Shown here: positions 11,270 to 22,963 of the stretch, piece by piece | Layout of the letters: every line of letters begins with the position of its first letter | Numbering within the stretch: position 1 is the first letter of the stretch | Assembly: GCF_011075055.1 (NCBI RefSeq) | Contig: NC_058138.1 | Location: 19,690,928-19,754,927, forward strand | Direction: 5' to 3' | DNA from: Mangifera indica | Taxonomy: Eukaryota > Streptophyta > Magnoliopsida > Sapindales > Anacardiaceae | DNA length: 64,000 bases | Notes under the pieces: generated by a model | The model's input: the letters and a program-made list of their open reading frames with translations, nothing else | Database searches by the model: none | Told to the model about the DNA's origin: nothing | Program-made: the position numbers and the translations under genes

Positions 11270-13019
11270 TTAAACAGGATTGTTCTCGGCCACAATGCTG
11301 TCCAACAATGACTCACAACTATCTTCAAGTAAATCTAAAACCTGCCATAACAAAAAATACCAAGTTGGGGGTCATTCTAAATTAAATAGAACCTATGAGA
11401 GCCCGCAATACTCAAATACTAGCAGAATCTTTAGAGTGTAACTAAATTTTTTTTCAGCTCAATTTCAGAAACTTATAATTTGAAGACCATATTACATTGC
11501 GCACATTAACATGGTACAAAATGCTGAAAACACCCAAAAATTGTTACAGGATGATGCATACTTCATTTAAATAAAGAATGTCCAAGTGGTGTCTTGGATA
11601 TATAAATTAGAGGTCAATGCATTGTGGACGATTTAAGGCAACATCCTTTGTTTAAGGGAAGCCAAATATATCATGATGTAACTGATCATTTTTATACCAG
11701 GTAAGCACATCCATACAGAAGCCAGTATTGCTAAAGTGAAGACCTATCCATCTTTTAATTTCTAGACCAGGTAATGTAAAATCTTAATCCAGGCAGAGCT
11801 TAGGCAAAAAGTTATTCACAGGATAACGATTCAAGATAGGAGATAAATATGGATTGGATCAGCTAGATTAGCTACTCCTTTGTCTGAGGGAATTCTATAC
11901 CAGCAACCATCGCTCTTCTGAGTTCTGTTATCATGCCATAGCTAGTTATGCTTTCATCACCACCACAACCAAAATATCATTCTCAGCAACGACTTATAAT
12001 AACCAGAACTAATATGCCTCCAATGGGCGATCATAATACCCACATAAATAAACCCTCAAAACATGTCTGACAGGAAAAATTTTTGTTAAGCTACTAGAAT
12101 AAACAAGCAGTTGTCATTATAAATCACAAGTGCCACAACTAATTCATAACATGTCTCAATTAATATATCATCATAATAAATGGCATGGCTGCATATCATT
12201 TATTCCAGCAAGTTTTCATCTCCTAAACATGCACAAAAAGAACTGAGGTATCTGCTCTTGCATATCACTTTTCATAATGTAACTGATGTATATTGAAATA
12301 CACATATATTACCTTCTCAAAACCTTGGGGTCCGCCGTCGTACGGATCAGGCACTTCTGTTTCATCATGTTTCTTACAATAAGAGCACATTAACCTAACC
12401 TGCAACGTCGACTAACATAAAAGATGACACAACAATCCCAACCACACTTTACAAATTGAAAAGCTAACCTTTTTGTGTCCATCCTACGGGAGTGGTTCCT
12501 TAAATTTCCACCTATTAAAAGCACTCAATATATCCTCTTCACACAACATAGAGGACCATCCAAACCATCAATTCAAGCCGAAATGATTTTTTTTTTTAAA
12601 TGAAAACAGCATCTTAATACCATTATACCTCTGTTTTGCTTGTCCATTGCAAGAATCAGATCAAAATCTTTGAAATCAGAAGGCTTGATTGGTCTTGAAA
12701 TGGATGTTATCTCAATCCCACGCCGTTTTGCAGCCGCTCTCATTCTTGGGTCAGCCAAATCACCCTTCAATAAGAGTAAAGTAGCATGTAATTAAAGGAT
12801 GATTATATCAATGCACTTTATACTCATAGAAAAACAGTATAGAATTAGCAGAAATACCTCATGGTAACCAATCGTGCCAGCAGAGTCAATGTTGAAGTTA
12901 GAATCAAGGCCCCTTTTTTTGACAATATCTCTAAACACACCCTCTGCAGCAGGACTTCTACAGCTGTTACCCAAGCACCCAAACAAAACAGAGAAGGGTT
13001 TGGTGGCTGAAGAAGCCAT
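11270..13019 (-). pseudogene. Low-molecular-weight protein-tyrosine phosphatase, interrupted by a premature stop
   Basis: Five exons: 13019-12858, 12764-12629, 12536-12469, 12399-12313 and 11341-11270, all with matching phases. Family members hydrolyse phosphotyrosine through a Cys-phosphate intermediate. The P-loop CLGNSCRS (C-x5-R-S) sits at residues 15-22, and the general-acid region PDPYDGGPQGFE is in exon 4. The last exon encodes VLDLLEDSCESLLDSIV, close to Arabidopsis At3g44620 as I recall it. Exon 3 reads EDILSAFNRWKFKEPLP, then TAG at 12486-12484, then DGHKK. Relatives have a sense codon there (LPxDAHKK). Termination would remove the catalytic Asp region and C-terminal helix. No alternative donor that I can see restores the frame. 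Start: ATG at 13019 (MASSATKPF). The frame stays open for about 80 codons upstream with a Ser/Leu/Pro-rich, transit-peptide-like composition but has no ATG, so a plastid pre-sequence may also be lost. Confidence 0.82.
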
Positions 13020-14197
13020 TGACGCTTTTGTTGAAGACCCAGATAAGGAAACAGTAGTGGGTTTAAGAATTTGATCAACTTTGATGAAAATATCGGTGCA
13101 GCGTTGCGTTGGCAGAAGAAGAGTGAGAAACGATGACGATAAACAGAAAGGATGGCAAATTCGTAAACTAGAAAACGCAGAAACTCTGAAGTGTGGTGGG
13201 AGTGGGAGTAATATGGAATGAAAGCGACGAAAGCCTCACTACTAATCATAAGGCCCCGCAAAAGTAAGGATGAATTGGCAAAAGTTCTGAATGGGGCCGC
13301 TGATTTGATTGAATCATAATAGTTAGTGGGTTGGATTTGAATGAATAATTACAGGCCTCTGATTTTGTTGGGATCAGGAAAGATGCGAATAAGTTAAGGC
13401 TTAGATTTTGGTCAAGCTTTTTCGAATTCGAAAATGAATTCAGTTTGAAAAAACCTGAAATAAATTCAGCTTAAGCTAATTCAAATTTAAGCTCTAATCT
13501 GAAAATTAAAAACTTTTTAACTCAATTTTTTGAAATATTCAACTCACTAAACCCAATAATTTTAAAAAAATTTAATACGAATAAACAAGGATGGTATTAA
13601 AACTCAATTCAAATTTAAACTTAATTCTTTTCTAATGAATCGAACTCAAACATTTTTAAGACAAACCGAAGCTTGGCTCGCTCAAGTCAAACCAAATTTA
13701 AGATCGAATCAACTCAAATCCAACCCAATAAATAAACATATAAATACAAAAAAAAAAAGACAATTATCTTATGAAATAAAACGAAAGAAGCTTGTAAGTC
13801 CCAGATTTCTCATCTCAAACAATGATCCAAATGTCACAGCCATAGAAACTTATCCCAAATTTCATGTCTCATAATCTTCCCGTTTCGGTAGGCAAACATT
13901 GTCCGTCAGGCACCGACATTGAAATATTTACAAAAGAAAACTCCCACTCAAAACCTGCTAAAAGCAAAGCAAAATTCGCAATTCCCAAAGAATCATGAAT
14001 GTGAACCAAAACAGAATGGACACTAAATTTTGAGAGTTTATACTACTACTCTAGTATATATATTATATTATATCATGCTCGATTAACTTGCGGCTTTACA
14101 CTATATGCTATGTATGTATCAGTTACAACAATGACAAATCTCAGTTCCCCAAAAAGAAAAGCAATCCTCTGCCCCTACCAGATTGTGCAAGTTTTGG
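13020..14197. other. Intergenic region between LMW-PTP and KIPK-like kinase
   Basis: It holds the promoter and leader of the phosphatase gene (to about 13300) and the 3' flank of the kinase. From about 13405 to 13720 there is an A+T-rich tract with recurring TTCAAATT, AACTCAA and TCAAGC words. Similar tracts occur at 20.76-20.87, 21.95-22.30 and 24.87-25.25 kb, which suggests a degraded dispersed repeat. No coding potential recognised. Confidence 0.4.
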
Positions 14198-17100
14198 CTA
14201 AAACATGTCAAACTCCACATTCTCTCCTGCAACCTGCAACTCCTCACACTTGATATTTTCCTTTTTCTGTGAAGCCATGGCCTGCGATGCAATAGCAGTA
14301 TCACATGACTTAGGCAGCTCAGGGGGTGTTGCACACCGTATGAGAGCCCAATTAAGGCCTTCAAAAAAAGGATGTTGTTTTATTTCTGCAGCACCTTTCA
14401 CAGATCCTAGTCGGTTATCAGGTTCCTTTACTAGTAGCCCTCTAATCAAGTCCCTTGCATGAAAGCTAACAACCGGGTAACCAGGGAACCTAAGGCTCTG
14501 TGATACCACATTTGATAGTGTCTCATCATTTGCTGATCCCTTGAAAGGGGTCCTTCCATATAATAGCTCATATAGAAATATTCCAAATGTCCACCAGTCA
14601 ACAGCACTCCCATGACCCTCCCCCTTGATGATTTCTGGAGCCAAGTATTCATGTGTTCCAACAAAGGAGTTTGATCGGGCACTGGTTGGTTCCACTACAA
14701 GCTGTGGAAGTGGACTAACCTGAGCAGCTAAATCTGATTTTATCTTACGAGATTTTGCAGCAGCAACAGACAGAAGTCTAGGAGTGAAGCATGAGACTTG
14801 CCAGGATGGATGGAGGCAAAAAGGGTCGATGCAGCTAGATTCAGTGCATGGACTTGATGCCTTTTTTGTGGGTTCCGCAACAGGAGAAGATGATTTAAGC
14901 AACATAGGATTAACAGTACATCTGAGAGACAAATCAAAGTCCGAGAGCATGATGTGCCCATCTTCTCTAACCAGGATATTTTCTGGTTTTAAATCTCGAT
15001 ACACAACTCCAAGCATGTGAAGGTACTCCAATGCAAGAAGCACTTCAGCAACATAAAACCTGCAGAGATGACAAACCCAAATTACACCTGACAAGATCAA
15101 TTGTTCGTGAGATAAAATACTGGATCCTCAATCATGTACTGGCTCCTAATTTTTTTACTGTAAGTTGATGAGGTTTAGCCTCCATTTATTCCAGTGGTAT
15201 CTTGTTTGACCAGCGGTAGTTTGATCGACAGAAGAAAACCTAATAAAAAATAGTTCCACAACTATGTTCAACTCCATCTATATTCTGAATGACCAAATAG
15301 AACCACTTCATCTATCTGACAATTCAAAGACAAAATAGAACTATTTTCAGGACGACTAAAAAAATTAAAATACAAATGAAAAATTATAACTTTTTAGATA
15401 TGAGGATAACATTACTGAAGGAAAAAGATTAAAAAAGTATACTTAAAGAAAATAAAATAGACAAAAAGTGGTGTGGATTAAGAGAAATGAGTGTATGATA
15501 AATTTTCTTTTAAAAAAAATTGGAGAAATTAGAAAAGTGTAATCATGAGACATTTTTAATATAATTATAAAAAACAATATATGGAAATAAGAATTTAGGT
15601 AAAATTAATAACATAAACTTCTTTTTCTAAAAATTTCACCAGGGCTGGAGCCCTGGGGAGCCTCCCCTCTGGTTCTTCCCCTCGGTGTCAAGCACTTTCC
15701 ATCCATTTTAATGGGCAACAACCCATGAATAAGTAAATGATCTCCCAGAAAAATCCCTTAAATGTCTGCCTTAAGGTAAGGCTATTCAGTCCTTCAACAG
15801 ATTCTGAGTTATTACTGACATTACAAAAACATTAAAGATAAATATGTCGCCTAGAACACAAAAAAAGAAAAAAAACACTTTTGAAGAAGCACGAAAATAT
15901 GTTCACAATATTACCATATTGTGAACCCGGCTGATTTATAAAATATGTTCACAATTTATAAAATAACAAAAATAAGATGCATTAAAGTTTCAAACCTGGC
16001 TGATTGTTCAGAGAAGCATCGGCTGGGCTGCTTTTGCCGTAAAACATGCAAATCTCCACCTGGACAATACTCCATAACCAAGCATGAGAATTTCTCTGTT
16101 GTGAAATGAGAAAAGAGTGTAGGAAGGAATGGATGATCCAACATTTCCATTATCTCTCTTTCAGTTTGGGCCCTAGGCATTTTCTTCCGGCCCATCAAAA
16201 AGTCATTGTCCATCACTTTTAATGCAAATAAGCAGCTCGTACTAGTTAGCTCAGCAAGATAAACAGTCCCAATGTCACCACACCCAAGCTTCTTGATAAG
16301 CTTAAAGTGCCTTAAACCCAAGCATCCATGCTGCTTCTGAGCATGGCGAATGGCTTCCCACCTCAAGTCTTTTGACATGTGAGGCCTACTGCCACCACGA
16401 CTAGATCCACTAAGAGTGCTATCCTCGCTAATGCTTGTGCTACTACTGTACTCACCAATGCTACTTTTTGAGCTTTGGGAGAATTCACCCTTTTCTCTTG
16501 ACCTTGATGTTTCATCTGCTTTTGTCACTACAGCTTTAGTTCTGTTACCACTATTCAAACTGGATACCGGTTTGCTTGTACTTGTATCTGTTACATTTGA
16601 GATTACTTCAATGCTCATATTAGTACTGCTAGAAACCAGAGAATCTTTCACATTTTCTTTCCTTTCATTGTCCACAGTAGAGTTATGTGCATGGCTGTCC
16701 ATACAACTTGTACTAGGACTTAGATCATTGTTAGCACTTCCATCACATAGATTTGAACTGCTGGATGCAGAAGCTGAATCCTGCTTTCCTTTTTTCTTTA
16801 TAAAGCTCTTGTTCCGGAAGACTGGTTTGATTAGACGTGGACTATTGCTAACACATTTGTTCACAATATTACCAGCGCTGGAACTAGATAGAAAAGATCC
16901 AGGATTCAATTTGCCTTTTAGCTCCTTATCTGGCACAGCAGTGTTGACTGGAACCTCAAGTGGCGCAGAAGCTACATTTTCCACCTCCTGCACTTCCTTG
17001 CTGGCAACAGTGATGCATGAAGAACCTGTAGAAGTTTGTGTTTGAAGCTCTGGCCTTGATATTTCCTTCTCATTCTTAGTTACAAAAGGAACAACTGGAT

Positions 17101-17716
17101 CCACTGATGGTACTTTGTTCATCACTGCCTTTGATGTCATTGGCATATCCAAGGCGGTAGATGGGTGAGTAGCTTGGTTAGAAGACTCTGATTTGGGTGC
17201 TTCAGGCATCTTCTCAGAAAAATTTGATGTGATTTTTTCGGGTACAAGAGAGATTTCAACTAAATTTCCTTTACCTTCATTCAGAGTTAGGCCAGATTCA
17301 TTGGCCTCGACTACCACAGCCCTGTACAAACGCTTGATAGTTCCAGCTTCTGAGGGCCTCGAAGAACCTGATGGTTTTGACAATCGTTTCACAGCAGCCA
17401 TCTCTGCAGCCTGAGAAATGCATAAGCCTCTAAGAGCCTGCTTCAAACTCACAGGCTCTGAAATTCCAATTCCTGATGTTTGAGATGAACCAACTCTAAT
17501 TGGTCTTTTCAAAGCACTCTTCCTTAAAGCTTCCAGACCCCTAGCTGAAGTCCTAACATCGATGGCCTCAAAAAGACGATTAATATCATCCTCTATAGAA
17601 TACTTATTTCCTGATTTTGGCAGACAATTTTTTTTTACTTTCTCATCTATACTCGAATTAATATCTAATCCTTCAGTTGACTCAACAATTTCACAGGTAC
17701 TGGAGAATGTATCCAT
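14198..17716 (-). CDS. AGC VIII serine/threonine kinase, KIPK-like (KCBP-interacting protein kinase type)
   Basis: Two coding exons, 17716-15996 and 15059-14198, give about 860 residues. The start chosen ([13 protein letters not shown]) matches the KIPK N-terminus; an ATG five codons upstream (17731) is possible. The long N-terminal region is Ser-rich and holds the KIPK-type block [16 protein letters not shown], the segment [10 protein letters not shown] and [10 protein letters not shown]. The kinase domain starts near residue 470. It has the Gly loop [11 protein letters not shown], catalytic Lys in [18 protein letters not shown], the AGC VIII hallmark DFD (SDFDLSL) in place of DFG, an insertion of about 70 residues and the activation segment [14 protein letters not shown]. 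The C-terminus EFDMF fits a PDK1-docking FxxF motif. In Arabidopsis KIPKs bind the kinesin KCBP and PERK kinases and affect growth; that role is inferred here. The intron falls in the same place (after QSA, within the R codon) as in the AGC1-12 kinase at 23 kb. The gene appears intact. Confidence 0.9.
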
Positions 17717-17758
17717 CTTTGTTGGATTCAATCAAACACTAGTAAAGAGAAAAAAAAC

Positions 17759-19250
17759 CTGCACAAATTCACACTAACCCATCTCCAAAGAAGCATTTCG
17801 GAGATAAAGGTGCACAGAGTACAAAGAGAATGTCATATATCCAGCAAAGTTCACTTCTATCATACTGATTCCCAGATTTGAACGACCGATTAATATTCTT
17901 TCACTACTTTCAAAATGAAGCATTACAGTCCTGCCATGATAACCAAAATTAAAATGATTGAATAAATTAAGCTCACGCTTTCATTGTAACACAAGTACTT
18001 TTACACATTCCAAAGTACACTATTTGAGGTTAAACTTGGTTACAAATCCAAACTTGTATACAAAAATGATGGAAATTATTTAATTCATCAACTACAATCA
18101 CATATTCAGAACAACTAAGTTGAACAAGCAGATATGATAAAAGACACAACTGCTCACTTAATTTTTTTTTAAGAAAAAAAGTTATCACGGATCCACCCAA
18201 ACAACATCCGAAATGCCTTCCAAATAAAATATCTGGTCATGTGATTTCTATATAAACAGTGTACAACAAATGCTTGGACTCGTAACAACGACTAAAGCTT
18301 CAAACTTAAAAATAAATTTACAGCTCAGAAAACAGCTGAGTAAATTCGGTTGGAGCCCATCTTAAAAGCTCCTCGAAAAGTTAATTTCTAAAGTTCTGCA
18401 CACTAAGAACCTTCAAAAAGATTCCAAATTTAATAACAAATATATTTAAGTTCGAAAACATACGCATAAAAATTCCGTCATCCCTTCAAGATTTTGCAGG
18501 TACACATGCCTGATACCGAGCCGATGTAAATATAAAATCATCCAGATCTTTTAAAACAATCTAAGAAATGCTAAAATGAAAAAAAAATTACTTTTTATCT
18601 GAAATCAGCTAAAAATGCAAAGACAATCCAAGAACCTTTTTTATTTTTGTATCAACTTGAATAGTTATTATCGTTTATTTATGATACAACACTGAGTTTA
18701 AAATATATTTATACATATAAAAAACGTACTATTTTTTTTCATTTTAAATTTATAAATTCTGGGAACTCGACTGATCATGAATTAAACGAAGACAAAAAAA
18801 ATTCTTCAGAAGTCAAGAAAAAATTTCAAAAAATTTAGAACTTAACATAGTTATGAAGAATCATATAAATGAAAAAAAAAAACTATAAGTGAAGAAAGAA
18901 AGAAAGAACAGAAACAAAACAAGCAACCTCAAAAGTGGAAATTTTAATCAAAAGGAGAAACAGTAACAGCAACAGCAACAATAAGGGAAAGAGAAGGGAA
19001 AAGGGTACCTGAAAAGGAGCAGGACCGTTGGAAACAGCGAAACAAAGATGATAATCAATCAGAAGCCGAGAACACAAACATAAGGCCGCTATTGTTTATG
19101 AAGAGGAAGATTGAAAAAAAAAAAAAAACAAAAAGATAAAGTTCTTTAGGGTTAGGGCACGAGAGAGAGGTTGAGGAGTGAATGAAGAAAGAGAAGAAGA
19201 GAAAAAAAAGTAAGAAATGCAAATGCAAATCACGAGAAGTATAAGGTAGA
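17759..19250 (-). promoter_or_regulatory. Probable 5'-UTR intron and leader exon of the KIPK-like gene
   Basis: A donor (TTTTCAG/GTACCC) at 19009/19008 and an acceptor (TTTGTGCAG) at 17760-17759 would remove an intron of about 1.25 kb lying just upstream of the start codon. The leader exon would be about 19009-19250, a pyrimidine-rich stretch with many TTCTTCTC and CTCTCTC words on the minus strand. Leader introns are common in plant AGC kinases. The model rests on splice signals only. Confidence 0.5.
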
Positions 19251-19707
19251 GTAGTGTTTTGTCCAGCTAAAGCTACACCATGAATAGCAGCAATAACTGT
19301 TCTGTTCCGTGTTTTCTCTGAAATGGCGGAAAAATTATGCCCCCATTATACATTCAATGATGTGTATACGTAATACTGCTGCTCCTTCCCGTCAAACCAT
19401 TCCTATTCTTATCCTCCTCCGCATCACGATGTACGGCATGACTGTTTTCCCTTTACTCCAAAGTTATTTCCTCACTACAACAAAATAGTTGTATAAAACC
19501 CAACATTTTTGGCCTTTACAAATATGAACAATTTTTTTTTTGAAGAATAATTGAATAATTTTGATGTGTCTTTTTAACAGAAAAAAAAAATCTTATCCAA
19601 ATTAAGCTATTTAATTTAAACCCTAACTCGTTTAATCTTTAAGAAAATATTTAATTGAAGATAGATAAAAATTATTTTGATAATTTATTTTTTATTATTT
19701 ATATTAT

Positions 19708-20091
19708 TATGTTTAGTTTACATATAATAATACTTTTATTATTATATTTAGTTTACATGTAATAAAAGATTTTAATAATTTTTTATTATTAATGATAATG
19801 TGACATCTAATATAAGAGATATTCTTATTATCATTCTCTAATAATCTTGATTTTATTATAATTCATTAATTTTTAAAGATAAAAATAATCTGATTTTTAA
19901 TTAATATATCAAGTAATATAAAAATATTTTAAAATAATATACTAATGTTTTTTATTATCTCAAATCAAATACAATAATTATTTATATCTATTAATTTTAT
20001 TAAACATAATGATAATTTATATCTATTAATCTTTTAAATAATTTATTTTTACTGTATAATAAGATATTATTTAAACTAAACACATCGTAAA
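19708..20091. mobile_element. AT-rich MITE, family A copy 2
   Basis: The left end ATGTTTAGTTTACATATAATAA and the right end read on the other strand (GATGTGTTTAGTTTAAATAATA) form imperfect inverted repeats. The interior shares the words TTTTTAATTAATATA, TTTTTTATTATCT and ATAATTATTTATAT with the copies at 5.05, 59.65 and 60.22 kb. Ends are approximate. Confidence 0.5.
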
Positions 20092-20165
20092 TATTATCGA
20101 AAGAAATTTAAACCCATAACTTCTTTTACATAGTATCTTCTCTATTTTAACTCAAAATATAATAA

Positions 20166-20333
20166 TATTATGTATATTTATTTTGAGTATATAAATAGAT
20201 ATATATTTGATATATATTATTATATAATTATATAATTTTAAATTAAATATAAAATAATATTTAATTATATAATAATATATATAAATATATATCAATTTAT
20301 ATATTTAAAATAAATATACATAAAATTGCTCCT
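20166..20333. repeat. Palindromic AT-rich element (family B)
   Basis: An inverted-repeat unit of about 165 bp. Each end, read inward, begins close to TTATGTATATTTATTTT and continues through ATATATTATTATATAATTA. The centre reads AATTTTAAATTAAATATAAAATAATAT. Related sequence occurs at 27364-27645, 36060-36200, 58960-59100 and 62042-62115. Confidence 0.55.
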
Positions 20334-22963
20334 CCAAAAATAACCCTTGGGGCTGTCGTGTACTGTATTGTTAAAGTGAAATCGACACAAAATCAATACA
20401 AATTGTGCAACCTTAATTATTTTCCTTCAAAGCCTTTTTATTTATTTATTTATTTATTTTCTATTTGCGGTGTTTTCTTTTGATGTACCGGCTGGTGGCC
20501 CTACTTTGAAGAATATCTAATCTAAGAAGAAAAACATTGTGTTATTGAGTTGAGACCATAAAAAAGCCCACCAAATCTGTAGCTTCTCCAATGGATGAAA
20601 AAGAAGAAGCAGGGGCCACATGATAGACCCTTTTTTCCCGGGGAACCATATTAATGTATAATTTTTCAAAATATATATTGTTACTTTAATTAATGATGTT
20701 AAGAGTTTTGTAAAATATTTTTTTGCCTACGAGAATAGGAATTAATAAGAATATAAAATTATATTGTCACGCTCGAGTTTTTTAAACTCAAATCTTGCAT
20801 AAACCTAATTAGATCAAACTCGAGTCTAATAATACTTTTCTCGATTTGATTACAACCCTATTTCTAGCATCAACCATTGAAGTAAAATACAACCCTCGGT
20901 CGATATACAAATCAAAAATATATAATGAAGCCCTCGAATCTCCATTTGAATGCAATTTTAAAAAATAATAAGTAGTTTCATTTACTAATTCTGAAGTCAA
21001 TATTGAAAATGTTACATTATGTTAATTGCTTAATCGAATTGAAGTACACGCGCATAATTAAACTCAAATTAAGATCAAGGCTCGGAAGTTTCCACATTTC
21101 ATTACCAGAAGAAGAGGTGGGGTGTTTATTACAGCACAACAAGACAACTTAGTTATGATTAAATCAACTTTATTTTGGGCTTGGAGGAATTTCAACTTAC
21201 ATAAGAAAAATCTCATTTGAGTAGAATCGGTTTGTTGGAATTGAATCAGTCATATTAAATAAGATAAATTTTAAATTTAATAATTATATTAAAATATATA
21301 TTAAACTTATAAATATAAAGATTGAAAATCATATTACACAAAATTAATTAGTTTGTATTAAAATCAAATATTTTATATTTATATATTATTTACTTGTATT
21401 GTATTTTAATATGTTATTACAAGATATTCGAAAAATAGATTTATTATAATGGATGTTTTACGAAGAATAAATATTATCAGTATAATTTTTCGAAATATGT
21501 GATTACGTGTTACATTTGAAGTAGTTGTATCTACAGTTAAAAAATGTAAGTGGGAAAGTATAAAGCATTAAAATTTCTTTTTTTATGTGATATGATATGA
21601 ATAAAAAAAAGGTGGCAAGAAACGAGAGAAATAGCATAATGTCCCTCATATCCCACCCACTTGAATATGTTGCTATCTAGACAAAATTCATGATACCTTA
21701 ACGAGAAAGACACTTTGATTTTCTTTGTAATTATTATAATTAATCAAGAACAACGAAGAAAGAGGCTTGCTTTTATGGGTGAAGTTTGTTTTGTTACTTT
21801 TACTTCTTGTTTTAACCATTATTATCATTATATTTATTATGGGATCTTTGACCATTAGTTTTTGGGTTTGAATGGGAGCCAACTTCTTTATTTCCTTTCT
21901 TCAAATTAACTTCTCCAATTCTCAACCCATGGGCTTAGTCAGCCCAACAACATCCGAAGCGTACTTTTCGCTAGTTTCAATCCAAACATTTTTTAGGATT
22001 AGATTCAAATCAAACTAAGTTTGTCAAACTTACTTCAAAAGTTTTCAAATTCAGTTTAATACTAAAACGATACTATTTCAATATATATGATCAAAACAAC
22101 GTCGTTTTAGTTAATTTATATCAAAAATTTCAAATTCGCAAGTTTTACAAATCAAATATCTCTAAAACTCAAATTTAAACTTGAAGATATTATACTCTCA
22201 AACTTGAATTCAAGCTCGAACTTGCTTAAACTACACTCATTTCAGGCTTGTTTGAGTTGTGCTTGAACTCTAGTTCAAATAAACTCGATTCGAATCCAAT
22301 ACTATTTTTTTTTACATAGTAACCACAAACCATATTTATCAACTTATCATTATTATCTAAAATAAAACTATTTGTACAATCAAATTGTATAATCTAAAGT
22401 GATAATATGTGATTAAGTGATATAATTATTTATTTTTTCTTTGAGTTTAAAATCACAAAATCGAATGCTATTATCTATTCAGATAAATTTGTATGGCTTA
22501 TTTGTATTCATAATATTAATATATTATTTATGTATATATAATCTTTTTTAAAATCAAAAAACAATTTCTCGAAAAGGATTGGTGGCAATTGTTTTAACCA
22601 AATTACGACTCTTGGTTTGCAAGTAAAGGCCTCTCCTAATTAATCTTATTTTGTTTTGCTTATAAAGGGAAGCATTTTAAAGCACCAATTATTTTTCCTT
22701 CAAACGTTAACAAACATAATAAGCTGTTTGGAAAAAAACAAGTATATGGGTAGGGGGGATTCCATAGACAAAATAGAAATAAACTTTAAATTTTATAAAA
22801 TAATAACAGAAGAAGAGATAAATCATATGCGGCCCACCACCTCACCAAATGTCGACAACAATCAAACACTTCACAAAGCCCACTGATCCATTCCCGGCCC
22901 ATCTCGTTTCCTTCAAAAACAAACACTCTGCCTGTCCCTCTCAAAAGCTTTCTCTTAATGAAG

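Larger units (their letters stand above)
19260..22957. other. Gene-free region between the two AGC kinases
   Basis: About 3.7 kb lying between divergently transcribed kinase genes. It holds two MITEs (listed separately), AT-rich filler and the presumed promoter of the AGC1-12-type gene (about 22600-22957). Short open frames at 20809-21000, 21688-21882 and 22656-22886 have no recognisable family. Confidence 0.5.

Noticed and set aside
12484..12492. Alternative donor CCC/GTAGGA that would bypass the stop codon in the phosphatase
   Set aside because: It leaves phase 2 while the next exon (GTTAGGTTAATG) needs phase 0, so the downstream conserved frame would be lost.
16416..17045. 209-codon open frame on the plus strand
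   Set aside because: It lies wholly antisense to exon 1 of the KIPK-like kinase, whose minus-strand frame has clear family motifs; the plus-strand translation has none.
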